Shown: in pieces, positions 48,201 to 58,742 of the stretch
Layout: each line of letters begins with the position of its first letter
Position numbering within the stretch: the stretch's first letter is position 1
NCBI GenBank assembly: GCA_933228895.1
Contig: OW121846.1
Location: 5,921,915-5,985,914, forward strand
Direction: 5' to 3'
Source of the DNA: Platycnemis pennipes
Taxonomy: Eukaryota > Arthropoda > Insecta > Odonata > Platycnemididae
Length of the DNA stretch: 64,000 nucleotides
Made by a program: the position numbers and the translations under genes
Notes under the pieces: generated by a model
What the model was told of the DNA's origin: nothing
What the model saw: the letters and a program-made list of their open reading frames with translations, nothing else
Database searches by the model: none

Positions 48201-49707
48201 GGTCTGGAACACCAATGAATAATCTCGGATATTGCTGAGATTCGAAGCCCTCTGGTTCACAGGCCCAAGCACAAACCTCACTACCAACCCAACCCCTACA
48301 GCAATCACATCACATAACAATGATAACACTTTTATATGCATTAGAATGATAGAGTAAAATTATTTTCTCCCAACTCCCTGATGAAAATAAAGTATGCAAT
48401 AAAGCATGAAAAAAAAATTTGCACAGGTGGTGCAGGAAATGTGAAAAAGTGTGAAGAAACTGTGATTTGGAACACCTAATGTGTGGAGAAAGTGTAATAG
48501 CGTGTGACATAAGTATGAGGGAAGTGCGCCAAAAGTTGGATTTGGCAAAAAATGTGAGAGAAGTGTGCAGAAAGTGCAATAAAGTGTGCCAATAGCGGGA
48601 GAGTGCGCAGAAAGTCTACAAAGAAGCGTGCGCTCATTTTCCGCACACTTTATTTTCATTAGAGCTGCCTTGACACTACACTGACATGCATTAAATCACA
48701 ATCGTCACTTGGCCTCCTCCCAATAGGGAAACATTATTTGTTTACGTCGGGAAATAAACACTAGCTAGGTTAGGACGCACTCAAAACCATTGTCATAGAA
48801 ATGCACATCAGACTTCTTAAAGGTTAGCCAAACGAAAAGCATACCTCTGATTGTAAGCCATCTCAAATGCAGCGTTGAACAACCCCAGAACAGCTTTTCT
48901 ATCTTCCACTCTAGACAGTAATATCATCAGCGTAACGTACGTCGTGACTAAATCCAAGTATGATTTAGTAAGGTCAAAATTTAGGGTCTGAAACGAAAAG
49001 TACCAACGTTAGGACATCCATACTGATACACATACAAAGACATACGATATCATATACATACGATATCCAGGTGAACTTGGCAGGCATCCATTGTTGTTAG
49101 CAGTTCACAAACGTTATCCTTAAATTCCATTAGGTCAACGAAGGTGTAATAGTATAACGATAGAGACTTGATGATATCATTCTTGATGTTTGCAATTGCT
49201 TGCAGCTGAAAATACGTTCAGATCAAACACTTAATTACATCCACATCCAAAAACAACTATGCATTGTCTTTCAACTGATAAAAACGGGGTTAGTGTGTAG
49301 CACACATTAGTATCATGCGTTTGAAAAATGATAACTCTCTAACGAAGGAACGGCTCATGACAACAAACCCCTAATAATTACGCATGAAAATGACAGCAGA
49401 AATGTTGCATAGGTAACTTACCCCTTTTATGTCAATATTGGGAAATCTTCTAACGATATATTTGATAGATGATTCCAGGTTTTTGTCAGATAAAAATCCC
49501 GGTTTAGATTTAGCATCTCCACAAGCCTGGCCGAGGAAATAAAGATTAACGGTTTGGAGACATAAATGAGATAATTCTGCTATAATATTGGGCAATAAGT
49601 ACCTTCTTAATATTGTATATTCTAGTCAACATCCCAACCCCTCGATCGTTGTTGAGGGACAGCTTCTCGGCAAGCTTTTGTTGACTGGGAACAAGTGGTC
49701 TCGCCAT
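39107..49707 (-). CDS. Hem: Hem (NCKAP1/NAP1), WAVE-complex subunit, 5' part of gene
   Basis: Hem/NCKAP1 is a cytoplasmic scaffold of the WAVE regulatory complex, which with Sra-1/CYFIP, Abi and Brk1 links Rac to Arp2/3-driven actin assembly. Five exons on the minus strand (49707-49603, 49526-49422, 49205-49062, 48987-48845, 39268-39107) join in frame to about 220 residues. The start [16 protein letters not shown] with [16 protein letters not shown] is the family's conserved N-terminus, followed by [81 protein letters not shown] and [18 protein letters not shown]. The full protein is about 1,100 residues, so most of it is missing; exon 6 onward was not found in the window. Introns 1-3 are 74-216 bp, but intron 4 is 9,576 bp and filled with nested transposons. 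No damage is seen in the exons. Confidence 0.95.
39582..39730. mobile_element. piggyBac-like MITE with TTAA ends
   Basis: 149 bp from TTAACCCTTTTGCTGC to GCAGTGAAAGGGTTAA. Imperfect inverted ends of about 16 bp beginning with TTAA, the piggyBac target. Non-coding. Confidence 0.7.
41945..42381 (+). pseudogene. LINE endonuclease domain, first part
   Basis: Apurinic-type endonuclease (EEP fold) of the [18 protein letters not shown] (the conserved Glu of motif ISE), [31 protein letters not shown], then after a frame change [18 protein letters not shown] (GDWN metal/DNA-binding motif) and DGRII, where the inserted element begins. At least two frame changes. Confidence 0.85.
43075..43560 (+). pseudogene. 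DDE_Tnp_4 (Harbinger-type) transposase remnant
   Basis: Two neighbouring frames give [20 protein letters not shown] (about 43273-43332), corresponding to the family's LLxxLxPGDxxMADxGF block with the Asp lost, and [20 protein letters not shown] then [20 protein letters not shown] (43335-43450), corresponding to the DKGFxIxxLCxxxxxxLIxPPFL block. Only the late DDE region is left and no full-length frame exists. Confidence 0.55.
45077..45237. repeat. 161-bp palindromic element with ribozyme-like centre
   Basis: GAATGGCTCTGCATTTCTTT, CGGGACTGCTC and GCATATGCTGAATTCAC on the left are mirrored by GTGAAGTCAACATACGC, GAGCAATCCCG and AAAGAAATGCAAAGCCATTC on the right. The unpaired centre contains the hammerhead-like core at 45150-45187. 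It lies inside the Harbinger-like element. Confidence 0.75.
45150..45187 (+). ncRNA. Hammerhead-ribozyme-like core
   Basis: CTGAAGA (45150-45156), T, a GCCAGC/GCCGGC stem with one mismatch, GAAAC (45176-45180), TGTT, then GTC. Stem III AC/GT with a 4-nt loop and C at the cleavage position complete the core. Stem I would come from the GTGAAGTC/GAATTCAC palindrome arms, with an unpaired insert on the left. Confidence 0.45.
45690..45965 (+). pseudogene. LINE endonuclease domain, second part
   Basis: Resumes with GKYSLGNRN, then [36 protein letters not shown]-like text in a shifted frame, and [13 protein letters not shown], which carries the SDH motif with the catalytic His. Frame breaks near 45840-45860. 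Confidence 0.8.
46000..47925 (+). pseudogene. LINE reverse transcriptase and C-terminal region
   Basis: The linker (46000-46600) and RT follow in several frames: [18 protein letters not shown] (46710-46765), [17 protein letters not shown] (46885-46935), [13 protein letters not shown] (46982-47020), [20 protein letters not shown] text (47155-47200), [14 protein letters not shown] (47269-47310), then the undamaged frame 47336-47923 with [49 protein letters not shown] and [20 protein letters not shown], ending [14 protein letters not shown]. In motif A the catalytic Asp is Val (FVV for FVD) and in motif C FADD has become FAND, so RT activity is lost apart from the frame breaks. Confidence 0.88.
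48400..48660. repeat. Degenerate GTGTGCAGAAAGTG repeats
   Basis: Short imperfect direct repeats of AGTGTGNAGAAAGTG. The two minus-strand open frames across it (48310-48659) are by-products of the repeat. Lies in Hem intron 4. Confidence 0.6.
48845..48987 (-). CDS. Hem: Hem exon 4
   Basis: 143 bp, [13 protein letters not shown] to FEMAYNQ; acceptor GTTTCAG, donor GTATGC, ends in phase 2. Followed by the 9.6-kb transposon-filled intron. Confidence 0.95.
49062..49205 (-). CDS. Hem: Hem exon 3
   Basis: 48 codons, [15 protein letters not shown] to [10 protein letters not shown]; acceptor TTTTCAG, donor GTATGT. Confidence 0.95.
49422..49526 (-). CDS. Hem: Hem exon 2
   Basis: 35 codons, [17 protein letters not shown] to FPNIDIKG; acceptor CGGCCAG, donor GTAAGT. 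Confidence 0.95.
49603..49707 (-). CDS. Hem: Hem exon 1 (coding)
   Basis: 35 codons from ATG at 49707 (context CCAAATGG) to IYNIKK, donor GTACTT. The ATG is chosen because [16 protein letters not shown] aligns with the known NCKAP1 start. Confidence 0.95.
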
Positions 49708-50283
49708 TTGGAAATACGTAGAAACGCGTATTTATTACAGATATGATGATAACTTAAGCCAAAGACACTTTAAATACATATCATGTCATTTCTTATTAAA
49801 AGTGTGCTTTCCCACAGCTAATCCTTTCATTCCTCACTGACATCTACCTCACCCACCTCGCATACACACCCTTCTCGCGCTCCCCTCAAAAGATGATTAT
49901 ATGCATTATAAATACAGGATACACAGGAAATGTGACTTCTGCGTAATAAAAATGGTGTAATAAGTTCTGGCTGGTTGCAGAGGCGTCATCACTGTATCAC
50001 CACGGACAAAGGTGTAACTTCGTCAGTGCCAATGAGTCTCAATGCGGGAAATTCAAATAGGACACCCTTTCACCCCCAGTGATTACTACTTTCACAAGCC
50101 AGGCCAATGGCCTTTAACATTTATAAATGCTTCACTGCAGAAACACATCCAAGATTAATGCATAATTAACTCAAATGATCCAGGTGCGCGAGATAAAATA
50201 GTTGAAAAATTGCAGATTTTCACAAGGCTCACTAATGCATGTTTTTATTAGAGATAATAATATGAATACGCCATCGGCATGTA
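49708..50283. other. Region upstream of Hem exon 1
   Basis: Would hold the Hem 5' untranslated region and promoter, read leftward. No TATA box or other definite element can be named. Confidence 0.35.
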
Positions 50284-50988
50284 AGGCCCCGTTTCCACTA
50301 CTGACATTCTACCACGGTTATTTCAGCCCTCATAACCTACCTGCGTTCCAGTTAGCTACAAAGTTACCCTTGTAATCACTGCTTTCGTCACATAGCGGTT
50401 ACCAGTATTCCAGTTCAAAAGAAAATCGACGATCGTTATAGAAATGCGCAAAGATGGTAGCACATTGTAAGCACTAGTGTGTAAGCACTTGAAGTTTTAT
50501 TCAAGAATCTATATTGACTGTTATAATCAAATGTCGTCGGGCTTATCGCGTACGCACAAGGAGCAAGTCCGTCTCCTCGTGAGCAAAGTTTTTGCAATTC
50601 TTTTGTTCGGTCATTGGTCGGAAAATATAATTAAATTATGTAAACCATAGGTAATAACAACTCTGGAGCATCATTGAGCATAGACAAAAATCAAGTATTA
50701 AGCCAAACAAAGCCACACCAACCACGTTTTCCTAGATGCATATGCCGCGATCCTACACCGCTATCCGTGATTCAACTGTTTTCCCATAATTCTTACCAGG
50801 ATTTTGACTAACTTGCGTTCCAATTACAAAAAAGACAGGACGGTAACCACTATTCCCTGATCTAACAAGGGTAACTCAATGCTAGTAGGACTATCTACCA
50901 TGGTAGGCGTTTTCGAGCGTTTCCATTACTAGCATTGCGCGGGTAGAGAGTTACCGTCGTAGAAATGTCAGTAGTGGAAACGGGGCCT
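50284..50988. mobile_element. 705-bp MITE with 28-bp inverted ends
   Basis: AGGCCCCGTTTCCACTACTG then ACATTCTAC on the left; GTAGAAATGTCAGTAG then TGGAAACGGGGCCT on the right. Flanked by TA/TAA. Interior is non-coding, with a second partly palindromic region around 50800-50960. Confidence 0.8.
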
Positions 50989-51184
50989 AACACTCCAGAA
51001 ACCAAAAGGTAAATAAGTTGTTGTGGCATAGTTGTAACTGCAATAAAAAAATGTACTTGTGTGTGCTGAGCAACTAGTTACTTACATTTTAAGAAGATTT
51101 AAACGATGCAAAAGCACTACGGATTCATTAAGGATTAAAAAATAAACAAACAATTTATTTACATTCAGGGCATACTTATTTAAA

Positions 51185-51295
51185 TTTCTAGGCCGTTGTA
51201 CACGGTACAATTTCTTGTACAAGAACTTGTAAAATGCGCAAATTGTATCGTGTACGAGGGGTTCGTACAATTTCTTGCACAAGAAATTAGATCAT
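51185..51295. mobile_element. Short MITE rich in TTGTACAAGAA
   Basis: GTACAATTTCTTGTACAAGA occurs twice (about 51206 and 51264) with GCAAATTGTATCGTGTAC between; the repeats are self-complementary. Non-coding; ends not sharply defined. Confidence 0.45.
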
Positions 51296-52102
51296 GCTCT
51301 ATATTGTTGGATGAAACCGTCCAAGATCCACTCTGTAGCTTCTGCGCCTGACATGTGACGGTAGTGATGCGTTCGTTTAGTATTCGTAAGGTTGGTGTTC
51401 TGCAAGGTGATAGAATACTATAATATTATTATCTGTATTTTATATCTTGGCAGTGACGTCACGTCACTGAGTTGCCAGATTGTTTTGGATGCTCTCTACT
51501 TCGTTTTCTCTCGCACAGTTTTGTGAACATTTGACTAACGTTTTCCGGTGTAAAATTAAAGTTTTTATATAATTAAATATTCTACCAGCATATTTTTAAC
51601 GGAGTGAAGTTATTTTCCGTTAGTTTCCCGTGAATACTTTGTCCAGAAATCAAGGCGTCTTCAATCTCTTATTTATTAAAGCGTATTCGCCATGAGTTGT
51701 GCAGGTGATTGCTCGTGGGACATCGGAGTCAGCATACCGCACTGAAAAGTTCAACTTCAGTGAATGAAGTGAAAAAGTGTGTTGCATTTAAGTTATTAGG
51801 TTTGAGTGAGGTATACCAAGGAACTTAGTATCCTCGGCAGTGTCATTGATGGCGAAATTCGTACAAAAATTGCTAAATGTGAGCTCTGCTCTCCTGTGGT
51901 GTGTACTTTGTTTTTCTCGGAGTTTTTTTGCAGAGTTCAGCATTTATGAGCAATAATTTGTGTGTTAGAGTCATATGTAACACCACCGCTGTTTAATTGG
52001 AGTGGTTAGTGATGTTAAAATTAGAATTTTTCTATGTCAATGTGTAAAGCGGACGCATGAGCTCGTGACGTGCTCTCATATTTTTCTATTTTCCTATGAC
52101 AA

Positions 52103-53257
52103 CCCTTAGAAAAAAATACTATGGAACTATATATAGTGATTATATATAGTTTTCTATAATCACTATGGCTAAGGTATTTGGAACATACCCATGTAGCACA
52201 GACGGCTGGGCCAACGTTTGGTCATGAGGATTCCTATATTATTATTATTCTAGGTGCAGCGGTTGGCCAACCATTATTCGTATCCGTTTTGCCAACTGTT
52301 CCCCAAAGGAACAAAATTGAAAAAAAAGGAAAATGAAGGATCGTGATTCTCACTCACTGAATGATTAATATCTTTACTGACATACTACTTATTCACCTAC
52401 CTTACAACCTACACTTAACTACTTGGAATCCTATCATCCTTTAACATACGGCCTGACACATTTTCCAATTATGGGATTGTGACAGGGAGGCCATATATAT
52501 ACAGCTGCTGGCTGGCATTAAGTCGTTTGTGATTATTAACTTTACTCTAAGATTGAAACGGATAATTTGCACCGTTAAAGCATTTCCCGAATAACCATTT
52601 TGTGGCTAAAAATAAGCATGACCATTATAAATATACGTCTCTGATATTCTTTGAACTCTAGGAGAGATAAATAAGAGTTTCCTCCATAATGCTGAGAACC
52701 TGTTTTCCGGCGAGCGCACCAGATTTTACTCTAAGACCGATACCGTCTACGAGGGACTGAGGAAAATCATCCAATCATGGATATCCATTTGAATGGATAT
52801 AAGATGAATGTGACATTTGAATCCATATGAGATGAATAAAAAATAAAATTTTCAGAATGTTTTGCTTTTAAGATACATAATTTGAAACCTCTCTCTTATA
52901 GACAGCATGGTCCAGGAGAATATGTCTGTATATGAGAGGTCTATGTAAGTTATGTATGTATAAACTATAGAACTGTATCCTATAGTGATTATAGGAATAT
53001 ACCCTATAGTGATTATAGGACTATAGAACTATACCCCATAGTGATTATAGGACTATAGAACTATACCCCATAGTGATTATAGGACTATAGAACTATACCC
53101 CATAGTGATTATAGGACTATAGAACTCTACCCCATAGTGATTATAGAAATTTCTATAGTGATTATAGAAATTTCTATAGTGATTATAGAAATTTCTATAG
53201 TGATTATAGAATTCCTATAATCACTATATATAGTTCTATAGTACTTTTTTCTTAGGG
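52103..53257. mobile_element. 1.15-kb inverted-repeat element with tandem arrays
   Basis: CCCTTAGAAAAAAATACTAT then GGAACTATATATAGTGATTA at the left; the inverse, ending ACTTTTTTCTTAGGG, at the right. Next to the right end are a 32-bp array and a 21-bp array. Nested in the larger element. Confidence 0.75.
52985..53215. repeat. 32-bp and 21-bp tandem arrays
   Basis: From about 53002 a 32-bp unit (CCCCATAGTGATTATAGGAC then TATAGAACTATA) recurs at 53034, 53066, 53098 and 53130. It passes into a 21-bp unit, TTATAGAAATTTCTATAGTG then A, repeated three times; this unit contains the perfect palindrome TATAGAAATTTCTATA. Confidence 0.9.
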
Positions 53258-53352
53258 AAAGGCCTCGAACATAACAAATAATGTGTAATAAATGTTTGTG
53301 AAGTTGATTTAATGTAGGCAAAATGGTAGAAGTGGATTTGTTGGGATTTAGC

Positions 53353-53493
53353 ATGAAGAACTGTAAAATTTGTTTCGGTGTCGTACGAATTCGTTCTCGG
53401 CGTGACGACACTGACGACAGGTCACGCCGAGCACGAATGCGGCGTGCTCGGCGTGATGCAGCTGATGCAGGCAAAGTTACAAAGATAGTGTGA
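53353..53493 (+). CDS. 46-residue Arg-rich open frame inside the large element
   Basis: Starts MKNCKICFGVVRIRSRRDD and continues with SRRARMRRARRDAADAG. One C-x2-C pair, then Arg-rich. Part of the Arg-rich stretch comes from an inverted repeat of CACGCCGAGCACG, so coding value is doubtful. No family recognised. Confidence 0.15.
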   Translation: MKNCKICFGVVRIRSRRDDTDDRSRRARMRRARRDAADAGKVTKIV

Positions 53494-55109
53494 TAAGTCT
53501 TCGTGCACTGCATTATAAGTGAAAAAGCATAAACCATGGTGTTTTCCGTGAGATAAGTGCTGTTGGAAAAACATTTACCGTGTCAATCAAATTGTCATTG
53601 TTGTAATGACGTAAATGTATTGGTGATTTTGTGGTGTTGCATTTATTTTCTAAATAAAATGATAGTCAGTGTCATAAGTAAAATTTTTAAGCCATATCGT
53701 AAGAAATGAGTAGTTCCTATGTGGTTGATGCCCATGATGAATAGAATGCATTGAGTGTGAACGTGATTTTCTGAGGAATAACTGAGCTAATACAAAGTAG
53801 AAGCCTTGACTTTAGTTCAGCGTAGAATTTCTGAGCAAATTAATTTAAAATGTAGAATCAGCTTGGGGAGTGAGGGAATCATTACAAGATGCATTATAGA
53901 CTAAGGCAAACTAAAGAGATGGATGTAGGTGCATCAATATTTATCGTTATGGTTTAACACATTTATTTCAGTATATTATAATGTCTTGGGCAAATTATCA
54001 CATTCATAGGGATCAAAGTTTGAACTCAGTATCAGTGTGTGTTTCAGTGTTAACTTCCTAAAGCCAGTTTTTCAATGCCAATAAACTTGTCTTAGGCAGT
54101 CTCGTGGGATAATAGCTTTGATCTGCTTGCTTTTCTCAGTAAGCTTGATGTCGCTTCTGCACCTGCATAATTATTTGTAAGGAGAGACAGTGGCTTTATT
54201 CATTTAGCAACAGGGAATAGTCAGGGAGAGGGTTGAGGTTGTTGTAATAAGAGTACGTAGTTGAGTATTTGGTAAGAATCCATTCAAGACGTGAGACAAT
54301 TACATTATTGTCTACCGTTGACGTTAAAATCTTGTGCTGTAAACCATTGATAATGCATTACAGTGCCATGGAAAATAATTCCCTTTCAAACGACTTGAAG
54401 TTCCCGCAGGGTAATTCGCTGTAGCGACAGGAAATTGTTTTGTACCTCGTTAGTTGGCAAAAAACTTGGCAACTTGTGTGATTTTTAGCTTCTCTCATTG
54501 GGGAGAAATCGACATGTCGTCATCAATTTTGATGGCGTCACTGCCATCTAAGGCCGCACAGACTATAGTCTTCGAAAAAAACAAAGTACACACCACACGA
54601 GAGCAGAGCGCACATTTAGCTATTTTTGTACGAATTTCGCCATCAATGACACTGCCGAGGTTACTAAGTTCATTGGTATAACTCACTCAAACCTAATAAC
54701 TTAAATGCAACACACTTTTTCACTTGATTCACTGAAATTGAACTTTTCAGTGAGGTATGCTGACTCCGATGTCCCACGAGCAATCACTTGCACAACTCGT
54801 GGCGAATACGCTTTAATAAATGAGAGATTGAAGACGCCTTGAATTCTGGACAAAGTATTCACGGGAAACTAACGGAAAATAACTTCACTTCCTAAAAAAT
54901 ATGCTGGTAGAATATTTAATTAAATAAAAACTTTAATTTTACACCGGAAAACGTTAGTCAATTGTTCACAAAACTGTGCGAGAGAAAACGAAGTAGAGAG
55001 CATCCAAAACAATCTGGCAACTCAGCGGCGTGACGTCACTGCCAAGATATAAAATACAGATAATAATATTATAGTATTCTATCACCTTGCAGAACACCAA
55101 CCTTACGAA

Positions 55110-55465
55110 GGTGGTCTCATTTCAATGTTTACGTTTCGGTGATGACGTCACGGCTGACACCTCGCGTGGCTGTCGGCCAGTGATGATATGGTTCGCCGGA
55201 ATATTAACCATTATTTCATGTAATGAGACTATATGAGAATTCACTACCCAATGGAGCTGAACATGCGAAAAAAATGACAGTGGCTAATTCCAAAGGTCGA
55301 AGGATTTAGTTGTCACTCAATAACAGGTTTTATAATAAGTATTAGCCTGCACTAATGGCGATGACAAGGACGCGGAACGCTGTTAAAACCTGCGCGTAAA
55401 ACATACTTAGCCTCTATCTATGCAGAAATCAGCGTGTTATTAATGATTTGGACCAATCTGATCAT
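55110..55465. other. Gene-poor interval
   Basis: Nothing recognisable except a TGATGACGTCACG motif near 55141. Confidence 0.35.
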
Positions 55466-55557
55466 GGGTGCTTTCCATTCAAGCGACACATGTGTCGTCT
55501 TGAGTTAACTCGCGGAAACTCAAGTCGACTTGTGTCTTCGCGAATGGAAAGCGAGTT
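55466..55557. mobile_element. Short MITE with GTGCTTTCCATTC ends
   Basis: GGGTGCTTTCCATTC on the left, GAATGGAAAGC on the right; between them CGACACATGTGTCG and CAAGTCGACTTG palindromes. A related copy is at 60640-60762. Confidence 0.65.
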
Positions 55558-56150
55558 TTAGATGCGCAGTAGCTGATGCGCTAAGGACTTTCACGGGGAC
55601 TCGTGATTGGTGCGTTTTTGTGGGTAGGAAATTGAATCCACAGATGTTACCTTCTTGCTATAGCAAGATCGTTACCAATGAACAAAAAAATTAGTTGTAG
55701 GATGATTAATTAAGAAAATACTTAACTTAATCATTTGTTCTGATTTATCGGTTATTTTCAATATGCCTCTTGCAGACGCATTGCCAGGGATTAGAATGGG
55801 AAGGCTCACTCCCATAAGGGCCTATAGTATAGGTTTCTCGTCGACGCCAGCAAGTAGTATGTAAGTCAGCCGTATAGATGGCGTTGAGAGCCCATGTCGA
55901 TTATGGCGGTTCCTTTGAATTCCCCTAAGGCAGAATATATTATTCTAGTTTATTTGATCACGCGTTATACTTACCGGTCGGTAGTTTCAACTTGCTCACT
56001 GAGAAATATCTGAAATACAATTACAGGAATACTAGCAAATGAAATGCAATATCCAGCAAAACGATTATTTTATTGAAAACACAATACATACTTCATAAGA
56101 CATAAAATCAGTACACACCAACAGTTTTCACTCTCAGAATAGCTAAAAGA

Positions 56151-56455
56151 GAAACAGATAATGATAAATGTAAATTATAGATAACACTTTACATAACTCT
56201 GCCTGGTGAAAAAATTATGCTACAGTTAAACAATAATAAAACAATAATTAACAGAAACAGATAATGATAAATGTAAATTATAGATAACACTTTACATAAC
56301 TCTGCCTGGTGAAAAAATTATGCTACAGTTAAGCAATAATTTGTTAAACAATAATAAAACAATAATTAACAGAAACAGATAATGATAAATGTAAATTATA
56401 GATAACACTTTACATAACTCTGCCTGGTGAAAAAATTGTGCTACAGTTAAACAAT
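56151..56455. repeat. Three-copy tandem repeat, 103/118-bp unit
   Basis: GAAACAGATAATGATAAATG starts copies at 56151, 56254 and 56372. The second copy has a 15-base extension. Copies are nearly identical. No coding potential. Confidence 0.9.
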
Positions 56456-57676
56456 AATTAAATCACCTAATTAAACAAACAATTTTCAGAATTCCTAACG
56501 AAGTAAATACGTTAATGTTTAACAATGTTATATCTAAGAAATAATAAAAGCAAAACAAAGGTTCAATGGGATGGACACCTAAACACTATATTTGCGTGAA
56601 TAAAATTCACAGTATCACTCATGGCCTGATGAGAGTTTTACTATACATCTATTATTTCTAAAATAATAGATATGGTAATTCTCCACATGTTTATTTGGCA
56701 GCATGATACCTTTAATCCAGGTGTCAGGCTATGACACTGACTTGGGTAAATTTGAAGTGGGGAATGGTACGTCAGGGCATGAAAAGGACAGGAAAATAGG
56801 GCTGACCCTGAGGTGTTTGGGGCTAAAGGGCAACAGACAACAGTGACATCATAAGTGTTTTTAAAAACCAATGCATTGGCCACTAAGTCATTTAAAGGGG
56901 AAGAAAGAAGAGAAAGGTTGTCGGCAAGTTAGTAGGGATTTGCCAGAGGGGAGGATGTGAAGGTTGATATACGTGGTAGATGTGAGAGGATAATAGGGAT
57001 GAGGGGTTTTCTGCTTGACTCTCACCAATCTACGTCTCTCTAATATACACTGCATCAAAACCTGATGTTCCCCACACCAAAATATACACAATGGATTGTG
57101 TGAGCATATCCATTCTATCTCTGGTGTTAATAATTAAGTACAAATTCATTTACCAGTTTCCACTGCAATGGTCAGATGAATTCTACATTCTCCTCCACAT
57201 TCAAATAATGAAGCTATAAAACAACAAATAATGACAAAAATACTTGACGAAAATGCAAATCCAATACAGTATATATGCAGTTGTATGCTGCTTTAAGATA
57301 CAGAGGTAAGAGGTTGGCCATTCTGCCTGAAAGTCCATTAACAAAAGGGAGTCCACACCATTTATACAACCTAGAACCAGATGTCATAGACCAAAGACCT
57401 ATGGTTATAAACCAAAGGGGTGCAGGGGGAGCAACATTACAACAACCTAGTTGTCTACTGGATTTTCTCATTTAAGGTTTCGTCAATCAGTTAGGGTTTT
57501 TACCTTTACTGGCAGCTGTATTCTCGAATGCATATGTAATTTCATGTTGAAATTGCATATGATGTTTTTACTGTGCATTTTGAGGGAGTCAAGTAAATTA
57601 CTTCCAATCCACAATTAGAGCAAGTTGTCAACATATATGTTGCTATAGAGTATATTATACAGAAGACTTTATGGTA
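56456..57676. other. Gene-poor interval
   Basis: No supported gene. The plus frame 57275-57475 reads without stops for 66 codons but shows no family resemblance. Confidence 0.35.
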
Positions 57677-57763
57677 TCATCATCATGGGTCAACAATCCT
57701 AGGATTGGTTTGACGCAGCCCTCCACTCCATTCTTCTATCGGCCAACTCTTCATATTAATGTA
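57677..57763 (-). mobile_element. 5'-truncated 3' end of the RTE-like LINE
   Basis: On the minus strand it matches the last 85 bases of the LINE at 41387-48058: GGCCGATAGAAGAATGGAGT, then GGGCTGCGTCAAACCAATCC, then TAGGATTGTTGACCCATGAT and an ATGATGATA tail. A dead 3' fragment. Confidence 0.85.
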
Positions 57764-58441
57764 ATTTTAGGGTATATAATACATAAAACTGAACAGATCT
57801 GATTCTGAAATGTCAAATGATATCTCAGCCAGAATAGGGGGTAATGGAGAACCCATTGGAAGACCAGCAAGCAAAGAGTTGAATTGTGTTTTAGGATCAA
57901 TAGTAATTGTGTTTTTCGGACATTGTGGCAGTGAAAATTGTTATCTTAGTCAGAATCTACCTTTTCCCTATAGTAGAAATCTCTACAAAGGAGTGTTTCA
58001 AACACTTTCATGCGTGAAAAAAGGTTTTGAATGTCAAGTTATGTTTGCATTTGGGGGAAATTTATTTACAATTCTTTAGCCAACTTAATAGAATACCAAA
58101 ATGAATAGTTTGGCTTAAAGTCAGTTTCCTCTGAAAATGCTGGTGTTTTCCAGCCAGCCTGTGGGAAGAGACGTAAACATAAAAAACATCTACCCCGATA
58201 GGGACTTTTTCCTTATGCAATTTGGGGAAACTATACAAAATAGGAGCACTTGGGTTCATTTCAATTATAGTGTATATTTCACAATAAGTAATCAGGGTGC
58301 ATTGAGTGTTGGGTTTTCAGGCTGCTGAAAGGAGGACAATGGATCCACTGAGACCACACTACATTTCCACCAGAAATGAATTCACTGTTCTTGCTGAAGT
58401 AATTCAACCGGTTTGAATCACTACACTGTTACCTTTATCTA
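57764..58441. other. Interval 3' of the unidentified minus-strand gene
   Basis: No supported gene; probably 3' untranslated or intergenic sequence of the gene that ends at 58442. Confidence 0.35.
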
Positions 58442-58742
58442 TCATTTGCACTGCAAGATACTAGGAAGGTCGAAACCACAGTCCCCATAGTAACCGAGCT
58501 TCCAAAGTGTCAGTCTATTTTGGCTTGAGATATATCCTGTGGTGGCATCCATGAACAAATAAACCTGTGGAAGATTATGACCACTATTATTTCAGAAATG
58601 AATTAATATAAAATATAGAAGCAGTTTCTGAAGCAGAAAAAAATTTGAAATTTACATACGTCATTCAAAAGACTCAATATTTCAACAAGTCCTAATTCAG
58701 CTAGGTACCGACTGAGTGTCTTTGGCAATGACGTGATCGGTT
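58442..58742 (-). CDS. Last two exons of an unidentified host gene
   Basis: Minus strand. Exon 58742-58660 has acceptor CTCAG and reads PITSLPKTLSRYLAELG, LVEILSLLND up to donor GTATGT. Exon 58564-58442 has acceptor CCACAG and reads VYLFMDATTGYISSQNRL, TLWKLGYYGDCGFD, LPSILQCK, then TGA. The exons join in phase 0, and codons look like real protein sequence. I do not recognise the protein; it is not a transposase type known to me. Upstream exons were not linked with confidence. Confidence 0.5.

Larger units (their letters stand above)
51383..55109. mobile_element. 3.7-kb element with 539-bp terminal inverted repeats
   Basis: TTCGTAAGGTTGGTGTTCTG at 51383 is mirrored at 55109. The arms (51383-51920 and 54571-55109) differ at scattered positions. 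Both arms can encode, reading inward, ELS(I/N)LGSVIDGEIRTKIAKC followed by (E/A)LCS; no family is recognised. Both contain a TGACGTCA palindrome near the outer end. The interior is mostly non-coding and contains the smaller element at 52103-53257. No target duplication was found. Confidence 0.75.

Noticed and set aside
48310..48659. Two overlapping minus-strand frames with Phe/His/Cys-rich sequence
   Set aside because: Produced by degenerate GTGTGCAGAAAGTG repeats.
57275..57475. 66-codon plus-strand frame as a host gene
   Set aside because: No family resemblance and no splice or start context; left as unassigned.
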